A stretch of DNA of 59,911 nucleotides from Alistipes sp. (GTDB taxonomy: Bacteria; Bacteroidota; Bacteroidia; Bacteroidales; Rikenellaceae): positions 1 through 59,911 of the forward strand of contig JAGBTP010000006.1 in assembly GCA_017631255.1 (NCBI GenBank), written 5' to 3'. A program made the translations under genes and the position numbers. The notes beneath the pieces were generated by a model that saw only the letters and a list, made by a program, of their open reading frames with translations, had not been told where the DNA came from and searched no databases. Shown piece after piece: positions 1 through 8,292 of the stretch. The number at the start of each line of letters is the position of its first letter. Position 1 is the first letter of the stretch.

Positions 1-1
1 G

Positions 2-262
2 CTTATGGAGGTGAATAACGACTTCCACGACCGCCTTATCTATACCTTTGATATGATTAACGACCGCTCGTACTACCTCGAGCTTATCGATATGCAGCGC
101 CCTCAAGAGGGTTTGAAGTACCCTCGTGTGGCGTTCGAGCACGCCCCTGTGCCCGATCAGTTCGACCCTGATGCAACGGTGCAGTCGGGATCTATCTTCG
201 ATGAGATGATGAGCGACTACAACGAGTTTGACGGTGACGACAACTACGACGATGAGTACTAA
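2..262 (+). CDS. C-terminal end of an unrecognised protein (cut by window edge)
   Basis: The reading frame is open from the first bases of the window to the stop at 260-262, so this is probably the 3' end of a longer gene; the ATG at 5 need not be its start. The visible 85 residues are acidic and end in a tail rich in Asp, Glu, Asn and Tyr, with no transmembrane segment or signal peptide. I do not recognise the family. Its last 11 bases overlap the preferred start of miaA, which suggests co-transcription and translational coupling. Confidence 0.55.
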   Translation, partial: LMEVNNDFHDRLIYTFDMINDRSYYLELIDMQRPQEGLKYPRVAFEHAPVPDQFDPDATVQSGSIFDEMMSDYNEFDGDDNYDDEY

Positions 263-1160
263 ACGCGGAACGCTTATTGTGGTCGTAGGTCCAACGGGTT
301 CAGGTAAGAGTGCGCTTGCTGTAAAACTCGCTCAGCACTACAACGCCCCTGTGATATCTACCGACTCGCGTCAGGTATTCCGAAATATGGCCATCGGCAC
401 CGCTCAGCCTACGACAGAGGAGCTTGCCGCTGCGAAGCACTACTTTATTGCCGATCGTGAGGTGGAGGATGACTTCAACTGCGGTAAGTATGAGGTGGAG
501 GCTCTTGCACTACTTGAAGGGCTCTTTGCTGAGAATCGCTATGTGGTGGCGGTAGGTGGCTCAGGACTCTATATTCAGGCGTTGTGCGAGGGTATGGACT
601 CACTGCCAGAGGCCGACGATGCCCTGCGTGCTGAACTTAAGGCACGCCTTGAGAATGAGGGTCTGGAGGTGCTTGCCGACGAGTTGCGTAGGCTCGACCC
701 TAAATATGCAGAGGAGGTAGATATTCAGAATCCTGCGCGTGTGATGCGAGCCTTGGAGGTCTGCATAACTACGGGGCGCCCATACTCCGAGCAGCGTGTG
801 GGTAAGGTGGCGGAGCGACCATTTAATATCGTGAAGGTGGGCACGGATATGCCTCGTGATGTGCTCTATGAGCGTATTAATAGGCGTGTGGATATGATGG
901 TGGAGCAGGGTCTTGTCGCTGAAGCTATGGCTATGTACCCTAAGCGACACCTCAATGCGTTGCAGACGGTGGGTTATCGTGAACTCTTTGAGCATTTCGA
1001 TGGCAACTGCTCGCTCGATGAGGCTATTGAACTGATAAAGCGCAACTCGCGCCGATATGCAAAGCGTCAGCTCACTTGGTTCCGTCGTGATGAGAGTACG
1101 GGATGGTATTCGCCAGATGATATCGAGGGTGTAGTGGCATTTATTGATGGCGCGTGCTGA
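252..1160 (+). CDS. miaA: tRNA dimethylallyltransferase MiaA
   Basis: MiaA transfers the dimethylallyl group of DMAPP to N6 of A37 in tRNAs that read UNN codons. The N-terminus carries the P-loop GPTGSGKSALA, followed by the family signature STDSRQVF. Further on are GGSGLYIQAL and a C-terminal region ending in KRQLTWFRRD, both typical of MiaA. The length of 302 residues is normal. I chose the ATG at 252, eight codons after the more upstream ATG at 228, because the P-loop then sits at the usual distance from the start and the extra residues (MTVTTTTT) look like non-coding overlap with the previous gene. Confidence 0.95.
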   Translation: MSTKRGTLIVVVGPTGSGKSALAVKLAQHYNAPVISTDSRQVFRNMAIGTAQPTTEELAAAKHYFIADREVEDDFNCGKYEVEALALLEGLFAENRYVVAVGGSGLYIQALCEGMDSLPEADDALRAELKARLENEGLEVLADELRRLDPKYAEEVDIQNPARVMRALEVCITTGRPYSEQRVGKVAERPFNIVKVGTDMPRDVLYERINRRVDMMVEQGLVAEAMAMYPKRHLNALQTVGYRELFEHFDGNCSLDEAIELIKRNSRRYAKRQLTWFRRDESTGWYSPDDIEGVVAFIDGAC

Positions 1161-1286
1161 TTGAGATAAAAAATATTATGTGCCCGATTTAGATATATGT
1201 GGCTGATTAGATGATAGATGAGTGCTGGAGTGGCTCGGTATAGCTTAAAATGTCGGCGTAAAATCTAAAAATAGTGGCAAAAAATT

Positions 1287-1316
1287 TTGGATAATAGAAA
1301 AAAGTGTGTATCTTTG
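1287..1316 (+). promoter_or_regulatory. Bacteroidetes-type promoter of tRNA-His
   Basis: TTG at 1287-1289 and TATCTTTG at 1309-1316 are separated by 19 bp, matching the TTG / TAnnTTTG consensus. The tRNA begins 26 nt downstream. A short inverted repeat (CGAT/ATCG, 1320-1335) lies between the promoter and the mature tRNA end. Confidence 0.7.
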
Positions 1317-1341
1317 CACTCGATTTGAAAAAATCGATGAT

Positions 1342-1416
1342 GGTGGATGTAGCTCAGTCGGTTAGAGTAGAGGATTGTGGTTCCTAAGGTCGTGGGTTCG
1401 AATCCCATCTTCCACC
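1342..1416 (+). tRNA. tRNA-His (anticodon GTG)
   Basis: A full cloverleaf can be folded. The anticodon loop is TTGTGGT, giving GTG, which reads His codons. The gene encodes the extra 5' G (1342) that pairs with discriminator C73 (1416), the identity element of tRNA-His. The T loop is TTCGAAT. Two non-canonical positions are visible: T6 faces T67 in the acceptor stem and G27 faces A43 in the anticodon stem. CCA is not encoded. The remainder of the 470-base gap between miaA and the efflux operon holds only the promoter of this tRNA, a terminator and the next promoter. Confidence 0.93.
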
Positions 1417-1420
1417 CTGA

Positions 1421-1455
1421 AACCTTGTTACAAGCAATTGTAGCAAGGTTTTTTT
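1421..1455 (+). terminator. Rho-independent terminator after tRNA-His
   Basis: A long hairpin (arms AACCTTG and CAAGGTT, extended by TACAA/TTGTA around a GCAA loop) is followed directly by a run of T. Confidence 0.85.
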
Positions 1456-1584
1456 GTCTCTTATAGTCTCGTATGTGCTGCGGGTTGATGCAATGGCGGT
1501 AAAAAGGCCGATAGCGTAGTTTGAAGATATTGCAAAAATAGTGCAGCACGCTCATTAAAAAATCAAAAAAAATAGCCATATATA

Positions 1585-1613
1585 TTGCAAAATATATTTT
1601 TTCGTTATATTTG
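1585..1613 (+). promoter_or_regulatory. Promoter of the RND efflux operon
   Basis: TTG at 1585-1587, then 18 bp, then TATATTTG at 1606-1613. The expected transcript start lies about 12 nt before the ATG at 1632, so the leader is very short. No repressor gene or clear operator is adjacent. Confidence 0.65.
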
Positions 1614-1631
1614 TGGGATTAAATCAAAATA

Positions 1632-2786
1632 ATGAGGATTTTAGTTATGCAATACTTAAAAAAGAGCTGGCTTTGGTGTGTGATTATTGGCCTAATATGT
1701 GGTGCTATTACCATATTTATATTAAATAGGCAGAAGCCCGTTCCCGTTGTATATCCTGTGGTAGCAACTCAGCCTGTTGGTGTGGATGATGTCAAAATCT
1801 ATGGCGACTATGTAGGTCGTATCCGTGCCCAGCAGTTTGTGGAGATTCACGCGCGTGTGGAGGGATATCTCGAGAAGATGCTCTTCGACGAAGGTACATA
1901 CATCGAGAAGGGACAGACGCTATTCCAGATTGACCCCGTATTATACAGGGCGCGTGTAAAGCGTGCCGAGGCGCAGCTAAACAAGGCAAAAGCACAGGCC
2001 TTGAAGGCAGAGCGTGACCTTAATCGAATCCGTCCACTCTTCGAGTTGAATGCAGCCAGCCAGCTTGATCTTGATAATGCGATTGCTAATTACGAGGGTG
2101 CAAATGCCGATGTCGCGGTGTGCGAGGCGGATATGGTGCAGGCGCAGATGACATTGGACTATACCACGGTAAAGTCACCAATATCGGGATATATCTCGGA
2201 GCGCAATGTCGACATTGGTGCTCTTGTGGGCCCAGGTTCGCAGTCGCTGCTCGCAACGATTGTTAAGAGTGACACGGTGCAGATTGACTTTAGTATGACA
2301 TCGTTGGAGTATCTCAACTCCAAGGCGCGCAATGTGAACTTGGGACATACCGACACCACGCGTACCTGGAACCCTTATGTTACGGTGACAATGGCCGATG
2401 GTACGCACTATCCTCATCAGGGCTTGGTTAACTTTGCTGATCCGCAGATTGACCCTAAGACGGGAACATTCTCGGTGCGTGCCGAGATGCCTAATCCTGA
2501 GCAGATTCTCCTCCCAGGTCAGTTTACGCGCGTGAGGTTGTTGATGGATGTGCGTGAGAATGCGTTGGTGGTGCCTACGAAGTCTATCGTGATTGAGAGC
2601 GGTGGTGCATTTATATATGTTGTGCGTCCCGATTCGATTGTCGAGAAGCGATTTGTGGAGCTTGGTCCTGAGCTAAAGAATACTACCGTTGTGGAGCGTG
2701 GTATCGTCGAAGGTGAGCAGATCGTTGTCGAGGGTTATCACAAGCTCTCGCACGGAATTAAGGTAGAGCCCGTAAAGAGCAACTAA
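1632..2786 (+). CDS. RND efflux periplasmic adaptor (MFP/AcrA family)
   Basis: Membrane-fusion subunit of a tripartite efflux pump, joining the inner-membrane RND pump to the outer-membrane channel. An N-terminal membrane segment (about residues 11-34, WLWCVIIGLICGAITIFIL) is followed by the beta-barrel/lipoyl start (YVGRIRAQQFVEIHARVEGYL), an alpha-hairpin rich in Ala, Lys, Arg and Glu (about 95-160), the second lipoyl half (TVKSPISGYISE), and a C-terminal barrel containing LLPGQFTRVRL. All are AcrA/MexA hallmarks. At 384 residues it is full length. It has no lipobox Cys, so it is anchored by its membrane segment. It is the first gene of a three-gene operon; an ATG at 1647 is an alternative start. 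Confidence 0.93.
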   Translation: MRILVMQYLKKSWLWCVIIGLICGAITIFILNRQKPVPVVYPVVATQPVGVDDVKIYGDYVGRIRAQQFVEIHARVEGYLEKMLFDEGTYIEKGQTLFQIDPVLYRARVKRAEAQLNKAKAQALKAERDLNRIRPLFELNAASQLDLDNAIANYEGANADVAVCEADMVQAQMTLDYTTVKSPISGYISERNVDIGALVGPGSQSLLATIVKSDTVQIDFSMTSLEYLNSKARNVNLGHTDTTRTWNPYVTVTMADGTHYPHQGLVNFADPQIDPKTGTFSVRAEMPNPEQILLPGQFTRVRLLMDVRENALVVPTKSIVIESGGAFIYVVRPDSIVEKRFVELGPELKNTTVVERGIVEGEQIVVEGYHKLSHGIKVEPVKSN

Positions 2787-2799
2787 GAGGGAGGAAGGT

Positions 2800-5700
2800 A
2801 TGAAGAGAAACTTCTTTATTGAACACCCTGTATTCTCGATGGTGATATCTGTCGTTATCACCATTGTGGGTCTCATTGGTCTCTTGCTGCTGCCTATTGA
2901 CCAATATCCGCAGATTGTGCCACCGGTGGTTAAGGTGTCGGCATCGTATCCTGGTGCTGATGCGCAGACAACGACACAGGCTGTGGCGACGCCGATTGAG
3001 CAGGTGCTAAATGGCACTCCAGGTATGACATATATGGAGTCGGTATGCTCAAATTCGGGTAGCTTCTCTGCGACAATCACTTTCGATATTGATACCGATC
3101 CTGACATCGCTGCGGTAGATATTCAGAATCGAATTAAGCAGGCTGAGTCACGCCTCCCTGCCGAGGTGGTGCAGAATGGTATTGGTGTAGAGAAGCAGGC
3201 ATCGAGCAAGTTGTTGACCATCACGCTGCTGTCAAGCGACCCGAAGTACGACGAGGTGTATCTGTCGAACTATGCCACGCTCAATGTTATAGATATGTTG
3301 CGACGCGTGCCAGGTGTAGGTAGCATCTCGAATGTGGGTAGTCGTTATTACGCTATGCGAATATGGGTGATGCCCGACAAACTTACGGATATGGGTCTTA
3401 CGGTCAAGGATTTGCAGAGCGCTATCAAGGATCAGAATCGTGAGTCGGCTGCTGGTATCTTGGGTCAGGCTCCGATTGAGAATATTGATGTTACAATCCC
3501 CATTGCGGCGCAGGGTCGACTATCGTCGGTCGAGGAGTTTGAGCAGATTGTTGTGCGTGCTAATCCCGATGGCTCGATAATTCGTCTTAGGGATGTTGCG
3601 CGAATATCGCTTGAGGCGCAGTCGTACTCGACAGAGAGTGGTATCGACGGCGGCAATGCTGCGGTGATGAATGTGAATATGTTGCCAGGCTCAAATGCTA
3701 TCGAGGTGGCGGAGAATGTTAAGACGGCAATGGCGGAGATTGGTAGGAACCTGCCTGAGGGTATTACCTACTCGATACCGTTTGATATGACCACCTACAT
3801 ATCGCAATCCATCAACGAGGTCTATAAAACGCTGTTCGAGGCGTTGTTATTGGTGATTTTGGTGGTCTACCTATCGTTGCAGAATTGGAGATCGACAATC
3901 ATTCCCGTGGTGGCTGTGCCAATCTCGCTTATTGGTACATTTGGCATTATGCTCATCTTCGGCTTCTCGCTCAACCTGATGACGCTGCTCGGTCTTATCC
4001 TCGCCATTGGTATCGTTGTAGATGATGCCATTGTGGTAGTGGAGAGTGTCGATAAGATTATGAAGGAGGAACACCTCTCGCCCCGCTTGGCAACGCAGAA
4101 GGCGATGTCGAATATGACAAGTGCGCTGATTGCAACATCGCTGGTGCTATGTGCGGTATTCGTGCCTGTGAGTTTCCTCGGAGGCATAACGGGATTGCTG
4201 TATAGGCAGTTTACGATCACCATCGCGGTGTCAGTTATCATATCGACCATCGTGGCGCTAACCTTGACACCGGTGATGTGCTCGTTGATATTGAAGCCTG
4301 AGAAGGAGGGTGAGAAGCATCCCGTCTTCCAATTCATCAACCGTTGGCTGGAGAGGGGTAATAACTTCTACGGCGGCAAGGTGACATCAGCCATTAAGAA
4401 CTCGAAGAGGGTATTTGCTGGCTTCGGAGTCATCCTTGTGGGCATATATCTGCTTAATGCGTTGACGCCGCAGAGCTTTATGCCTAAGGAGGATCAGGGT
4501 TATTTTACCGTCGAGCTGGAGTTGCCAGAGGGCGCTACCATCGAGAGAACGCGTGAGGTGACAAAACGAGCGCTCGACTTTTTGATGCAGGACCCCGATG
4601 TGGAGCATATCCTTGATGTTGTAGGCTCGAGTCCACGAGTGGGCACTAATCAGGCGCGAAGCCAGCTCACCGTAATCCTCAAGCCGTGGAATGAGCGTGA
4701 GGCGGAGGATATGAACGAGATAATGGACAGAGCACGACGCGAGTTTGCGCGCTATCCTGAGGCTAAGGCCTTTATCTCGACACCGCCCGTTATCCCTGGT
4801 TTGGGTGCGTCGGGAGGCTTCGAGATGGTACTCGAAGCGCGAGGTAACGCCTCGTACAACGACTTGCAGATGGCGGTGGATACATTGATGCACTATGCTG
4901 GTAAATCACGCGAGTTGACGGGCTTGTCGGCATCTATCCAGAAAGATATTCCTCGTCTATATTTCGATGTCGATAGGGATAAGGCCCGCCTCCACGGTGT
5001 GCAGATGGCCGAAATATTCTCGACACTTAAGGCATTTACGGGCTCGCTATATGTGAACGATTTTAATCTCTATAACCGAGTGTATCGTGTTTATATTCAG
5101 GCGGAAGCGCCATATCGTGCATATAGAGAAAACCTCAATCTTTTCTCTGTAAAGGGTACAAACGGCGCTATGATTCCGATTACGGCACTCGGCAATACGG
5201 AGTACTCTACCGGCTCGGGAACGATTAAGAGATTCAATATGTTCCAGTCGGCAACCATCACGGGTGAGCCTGGTGCGGGATATAGTTCGGGTGAGGCGAT
5301 GGCGCGCTTAGAGGAGATTGTAGATAAGCACTTGCCTGAGGATATTGCTGTTGAGTGGAGCGGTTTGTCGTATCAGGAGAAGAAGGAGGGCGGCAAAACA
5401 GGAATGATTCTCGCGTTGGCGTTCTTGTTCGTATTCCTATTCTTGGCGGCTCAGTACGAGAGTTGGTCGGTGCCTATTGCGGTACTTTTGTCGCTGCCAA
5501 TCTCGATTTTGGGAGCCTATGTCGGCATCTTTGTGTGCGGCCTTGAGAATAATATCTACTTCCAGATTGGCCTTGTGATGCTCATTGGCTTGGTGGCAAA
5601 GAATGCCATCTTGATTGTTGAGTTTGCAAAGGTTGAGATGGATAAGGGTGTAGATGCACTGACGGCAGCAGTTACAGCATCGAAGCTGCGATTTAGGCCT

Positions 5701-5895
5701 ATTGTTATGACATCACTCGCCTTTATCCTCGGTTTGTTGCCCCTTGTGATGTCGTCGGGTCCTGGTTCGGCGAGCCGTCAGGGTATTGGTACTGGTGTCT
5801 TCTTCGGTATGTGTGTAGCTATCACATTGGGCATCGTATATGTACCATTCTTCTTCGTGTGGATTGATCGTATTAAAAGAAAATATCGCAAATAA
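2800..5895 (+). CDS. RND multidrug efflux pump, inner-membrane subunit (AcrB/MexB, HAE1 family)
   Basis: Proton-driven inner-membrane pump that exports drugs, bile acids or other hydrophobic compounds. The 1031 residues are full length. The start (MKRNFFIEHPVFSMVISVVI) and the motif GLLLLPIDQYPQIVPPVV are typical of HAE1 pumps. Central membrane helices contain GIVVDDAIVVVE, which carries the paired Asp of the proton relay, and the second half has GLVAKNAILIVEFA. Two large periplasmic porter regions lie at about 35-330 and 560-860. It follows the adaptor by 13 nt behind a GGAGG-like ribosome site and overlaps the channel gene by 1 nt. The substrate cannot be read from the sequence. Confidence 0.95.
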   Translation: MKRNFFIEHPVFSMVISVVITIVGLIGLLLLPIDQYPQIVPPVVKVSASYPGADAQTTTQAVATPIEQVLNGTPGMTYMESVCSNSGSFSATITFDIDTDPDIAAVDIQNRIKQAESRLPAEVVQNGIGVEKQASSKLLTITLLSSDPKYDEVYLSNYATLNVIDMLRRVPGVGSISNVGSRYYAMRIWVMPDKLTDMGLTVKDLQSAIKDQNRESAAGILGQAPIENIDVTIPIAAQGRLSSVEEFEQIVVRANPDGSIIRLRDVARISLEAQSYSTESGIDGGNAAVMNVNMLPGSNAIEVAENVKTAMAEIGRNLPEGITYSIPFDMTTYISQSINEVYKTLFEALLLVILVVYLSLQNWRSTIIPVVAVPISLIGTFGIMLIFGFSLNLMTLLGLILAIGIVVDDAIVVVESVDKIMKEEHLSPRLATQKAMSNMTSALIATSLVLCAVFVPVSFLGGITGLLYRQFTITIAVSVIISTIVALTLTPVMCSLILKPEKEGEKHPVFQFINRWLERGNNFYGGKVTSAIKNSKRVFAGFGVILVGIYLLNALTPQSFMPKEDQGYFTVELELPEGATIERTREVTKRALDFLMQDPDVEHILDVVGSSPRVGTNQARSQLTVILKPWNEREAEDMNEIMDRARREFARYPEAKAFISTPPVIPGLGASGGFEMVLEARGNASYNDLQMAVDTLMHYAGKSRELTGLSASIQKDIPRLYFDVDRDKARLHGVQMAEIFSTLKAFTGSLYVNDFNLYNRVYRVYIQAEAPYRAYRENLNLFSVKGTNGAMIPITALGNTEYSTGSGTIKRFNMFQSATITGEPGAGYSSGEAMARLEEIVDKHLPEDIAVEWSGLSYQEKKEGGKTGMILALAFLFVFLFLAAQYESWSVPIAVLLSLPISILGAYVGIFVCGLENNIYFQIGLVMLIGLVAKNAILIVEFAKVEMDKGVDALTAAVTASKLRFRPIVMTSLAFILGLLPLVMSSGPGSASRQGIGTGVFFGMCVAITLGIVYVPFFFVWIDRIKRKYRK

Positions 5896-7280
5896 TGAGA
5901 GTAATACAATATATATCGCTCTGTGTGGTACTATGTATCGCGCTCTCGTCGTGTGGCGTGGCTGTGAAGATGTGCAAGGAGCCGCAGCTAAATATGCCTA
6001 CGGAGATTGTCGAGGGGCAGCTGGATAGCCTCACCATTGCCGATTTGAAGTGGTGGGAGTTTTATGGCGATAAGACGCTATGTAAGTTTATTACGCACGC
6101 ATTGGAGAATAACAAGGATATCCTTGCTGCGGCGGCTAAGGTCGAACAGTCGCGCGAGCTTAACAAGAGTGCGCGCGCAGCGTGGTTCCCCAAGGTCGGT
6201 GCGTCGGTGATGGCGGACAACGAGATTGAGAACTATACGAATAAGGGTCGTACCGAGACGCCGCAGTTCGATGTTAAGCTCGATCTGAGCTGGGAGGTTG
6301 ACCTTTGGGGTAATATCAAGTGGACCACGCGCAAGGCTGCGGCGGAGTATTTGGCAAGTGTCGAGGCGCAGCGAGCTATGAGAATGACGATTATTGCGGA
6401 GGTGGCAACGACATACTTTCAGCTGTTGGCCCTTGAGAATGAGTTGCTTATCGTCAATCGTACGCTTCAGACGCGTAGTGAGGGTGTTCAGCAGGCAAAG
6501 TTGCGCTACGAGGGTGGCTTGACATCGGAGACGGTGTATCAGCAGGCGAAGGTGGAGTATGCCGCAACTGCGGCATTGATACCAGCCATTGAGACGCAAA
6601 TTGAGGTGACGAAGAATAGTCTCAAGGTCTTGATGGGTGAGTATTCTAACTTCGAGCTTGAGTATGCAAGGATGAAGGTGCTCGATAGGGATATTCCTAC
6701 GGAGCTGCCCGTCGGTCTGCCATCGGATTTGCTCACTCGTCGTCCCGACTTGAGGGAGGCGGAGCAGGGTCTTAAGGCGGCAACAGCAGCTGTGGGCATT
6801 GCCTACACGGATCGCTTCCCTAAGTTGGTGATAGGACTTACGGGTGGCTGGGAGAATGGCTCGCTTGTAGACTTGTTTAGTGCGCCGTATGGTCTTGTGA
6901 CGGGTAAACTTGTTGCGCCGCTATTTGAGTTCGGTCGTAGGAAGGCTAAGTATGAGGCGGCGATACAGGCATACGATGTAGCGCGATTGAACTATGAGAA
7001 GCGTGTGCTTATGGCCTTCAAGGAGACCAACGATGCATATGTTCGCTACCACAATGCTCGCAAGGCTACTGAACTAAAGAATAACTTGCGTGAGGCGGCG
7101 TTGAAGTATGTGGAGCTTGCGACATTCCAGTATAAGTATGGCGATATCAAGTATATCAATGTGCTCGATGCTCAGCGAAGCTACTTCGACTCGCAGATAG
7201 GTCTTGCAAATGCCGTTAGGGATGAGTATATCGCCCTTGTTCAGCTATACAAATCGCTTGGTGGCGGTTGGGAGGAGTAG
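5895..7280 (+). CDS. Outer-membrane efflux lipoprotein (TolC/OprM/NodT type)
   Basis: Outer-membrane channel of the RND pump. The signal peptide ends in a lipobox (ALSSC, Cys20), as in OprM/NodT-type channels. The rest is long alpha-helical hairpins in two repeats, with conserved PSDLLTRRPDLREAEQGL in the middle and a C-terminal NVLDAQRSYFDSQIGLA. At 461 residues it is normal length. Its ATG overlaps the stop of the pump gene (TAATG), so translation is coupled. Together the three genes form a complete efflux operon. Confidence 0.93.
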   Translation: MRVIQYISLCVVLCIALSSCGVAVKMCKEPQLNMPTEIVEGQLDSLTIADLKWWEFYGDKTLCKFITHALENNKDILAAAAKVEQSRELNKSARAAWFPKVGASVMADNEIENYTNKGRTETPQFDVKLDLSWEVDLWGNIKWTTRKAAAEYLASVEAQRAMRMTIIAEVATTYFQLLALENELLIVNRTLQTRSEGVQQAKLRYEGGLTSETVYQQAKVEYAATAALIPAIETQIEVTKNSLKVLMGEYSNFELEYARMKVLDRDIPTELPVGLPSDLLTRRPDLREAEQGLKAATAAVGIAYTDRFPKLVIGLTGGWENGSLVDLFSAPYGLVTGKLVAPLFEFGRRKAKYEAAIQAYDVARLNYEKRVLMAFKETNDAYVRYHNARKATELKNNLREAALKYVELATFQYKYGDIKYINVLDAQRSYFDSQIGLANAVRDEYIALVQLYKSLGGGWEE

Positions 7281-7308
7281 TATACCCCCCCCCTTCAAAA
7301 ATGAAATA

Positions 7309-7335
7309 GGTGCGAGTCCCGGAGGAACTCGCACC
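7309..7335. terminator. Bidirectional terminator between the efflux operon and yajC
   Basis: A perfect stem GGTGCGAGT/ACTCGCACC lies at 7309-7317 and 7327-7335. It is T-rich on both sides and lies between two convergent genes. A run of nine C (7285-7293) precedes it. Confidence 0.75.
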
Positions 7336-7360
7336 TTGTGTTTGTTGTGTAGTCTATCTA

Positions 7361-7717
7361 CTACTGGTTGATTACGCCCTGAGTAGGATCGCCAACAACC
7401 ATATTCTTGTCGATACGGAGAGTTACATTGCTGTCAACCTCGATGAGGAGTGATGTCTCGTGTACCTCCTTAACAACGCCATAGATACCACCTGCGGTGA
7501 TGATCTTGTCGCCCTTCTTCAAACCCTTGCGGAAGTTCTCCATCTGCTTGCGACGCTTAGACTCTGGACGCCACATAAAGAAGTACATAATTGCGATCAT
7601 CGCAATGATCATAATCCAGAAGGTCCAGCCGCTACCAGCAGGAGCAGCCTGAGCGGTCTCAGTTGCAACCTCGTTCAAGGTCTCAACAGCCTCGCCATCA
7701 ATAAAAAGTAAGTTCAT
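7361..7717 (-). CDS. yajC: Sec translocase accessory subunit YajC
   Basis: YajC is a small single-span inner-membrane protein that associates with SecDF and YidC at the Sec translocon. The protein has 118 residues: a short N-terminal tail, one membrane helix (about 31-48, WTFWIMIIAMIAIMYFFMW) ending in the conserved RPESKRRKQME, then a cytosolic domain with GLKKGDKIITAGGIYG. It is the last gene of the nusB-DUF1573-yajC set, but it also has its own promoter about 50 nt upstream of the ATG. Confidence 0.95.
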   Translation of the reverse strand: MNLLFIDGEAVETLNEVATETAQAAPAGSGWTFWIMIIAMIAIMYFFMWRPESKRRKQMENFRKGLKKGDKIITAGGIYGVVKEVHETSLLIEVDSNVTLRIDKNMVVGDPTQGVINQ

Positions 7718-7767
7718 AATTTCTAATTTTAATGTTTATCTGTTTGCAATCTTTTGTCTTATAAGCG

Positions 7768-7798
7768 CAAATATACGCAAATATATTGTATCGCACAA
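7768..7798 (-). promoter_or_regulatory. Promoter of yajC with a doubled -7 box
   Basis: On the minus strand, TATATTTG lies at 7775-7768, with TTG at 7798-7796 upstream and a 20-bp spacer. A second identical TATATTTG lies exactly 10 bp further upstream (7785-7778) and has no TTG at the right distance. The promoter lies between DUF1573 and yajC, so yajC can be made independently of nusB. Confidence 0.65.
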
Positions 7799-7822
7799 AA
7801 ATATAGTCCTTACGGCCATATT

Positions 7823-8284
7823 TTACTCCACTTCGGCAGCTATCCACAACACGATGGGTGCTGCCTCACGCGAAGTGGTAATCTTGATATAGTTGCCCAC
7901 TGAGCCCCACTCACCTCGCGAGTCAAACGATAGCTCTATGTCGCTATACTCGCCCGGCATAATGGGCTCACGCGAATAATCGAGCCACATACAGCGGCAC
8001 TGTGTGGTGTAGTCAACAAGAACAAGTGGGGTGGTGCCTTGGTTTATTACTCTAATAGTCTTAACTGTTGTAGATGAGTATGGTACGCTTTCAAAGTCAA
8101 CCAATACTTCACATACATCGTCACTCACCTCGGCAACGATACCACTATACGCATTAGCCTCCTGCGTAGCACTCTCAGCCTCTCGCCTCCTATTATCAGA
8201 CTCAGAGTCGACGATACGCAAAACGAGTGCCAAAGCAGCTATTGCAACAAGCAGTGCTGCAACAATGAGCCAGCGGTGCTTCAT
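7823..8284 (-). CDS. DUF1573 domain protein, membrane-anchored
   Basis: 153 residues with an N-terminal membrane anchor (LIVAALLVAIAALALVLRIV) and one Ig-like DUF1573 domain in the periplasm. The domain shows FESVPYSSTTVKTIRVINQG, then TQCRCMWLDYSREPIMPGE, the usual position of the Cys-containing turn, and a C-terminal beta strand pair. The biochemical function of DUF1573 is unknown. In Bacteroidetes it commonly sits between nusB and yajC, as here (8 nt after nusB). Confidence 0.8.
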   Translation of the reverse strand: MKHRWLIVAALLVAIAALALVLRIVDSESDNRRREAESATQEANAYSGIVAEVSDDVCEVLVDFESVPYSSTTVKTIRVINQGTTPLVLVDYTTQCRCMWLDYSREPIMPGEYSDIELSFDSRGEWGSVGNYIKITTSREAAPIVLWIAAEVE

Positions 8285-8292
8285 ATTTTTGT

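Noticed and set aside
228-251. Longer start of miaA at 228
   Set aside because: The extra residues are MTVTTTTT, from a repeated acg/act region that encodes Asp/Tyr in the overlapping gene; the ATG at 252 gives a normal MiaA start.
1632-7280. Plasmid or mobile origin of the efflux operon
   Set aside because: No transposase, integrase or repeat at its ends, and base and codon use look like the neighbours.
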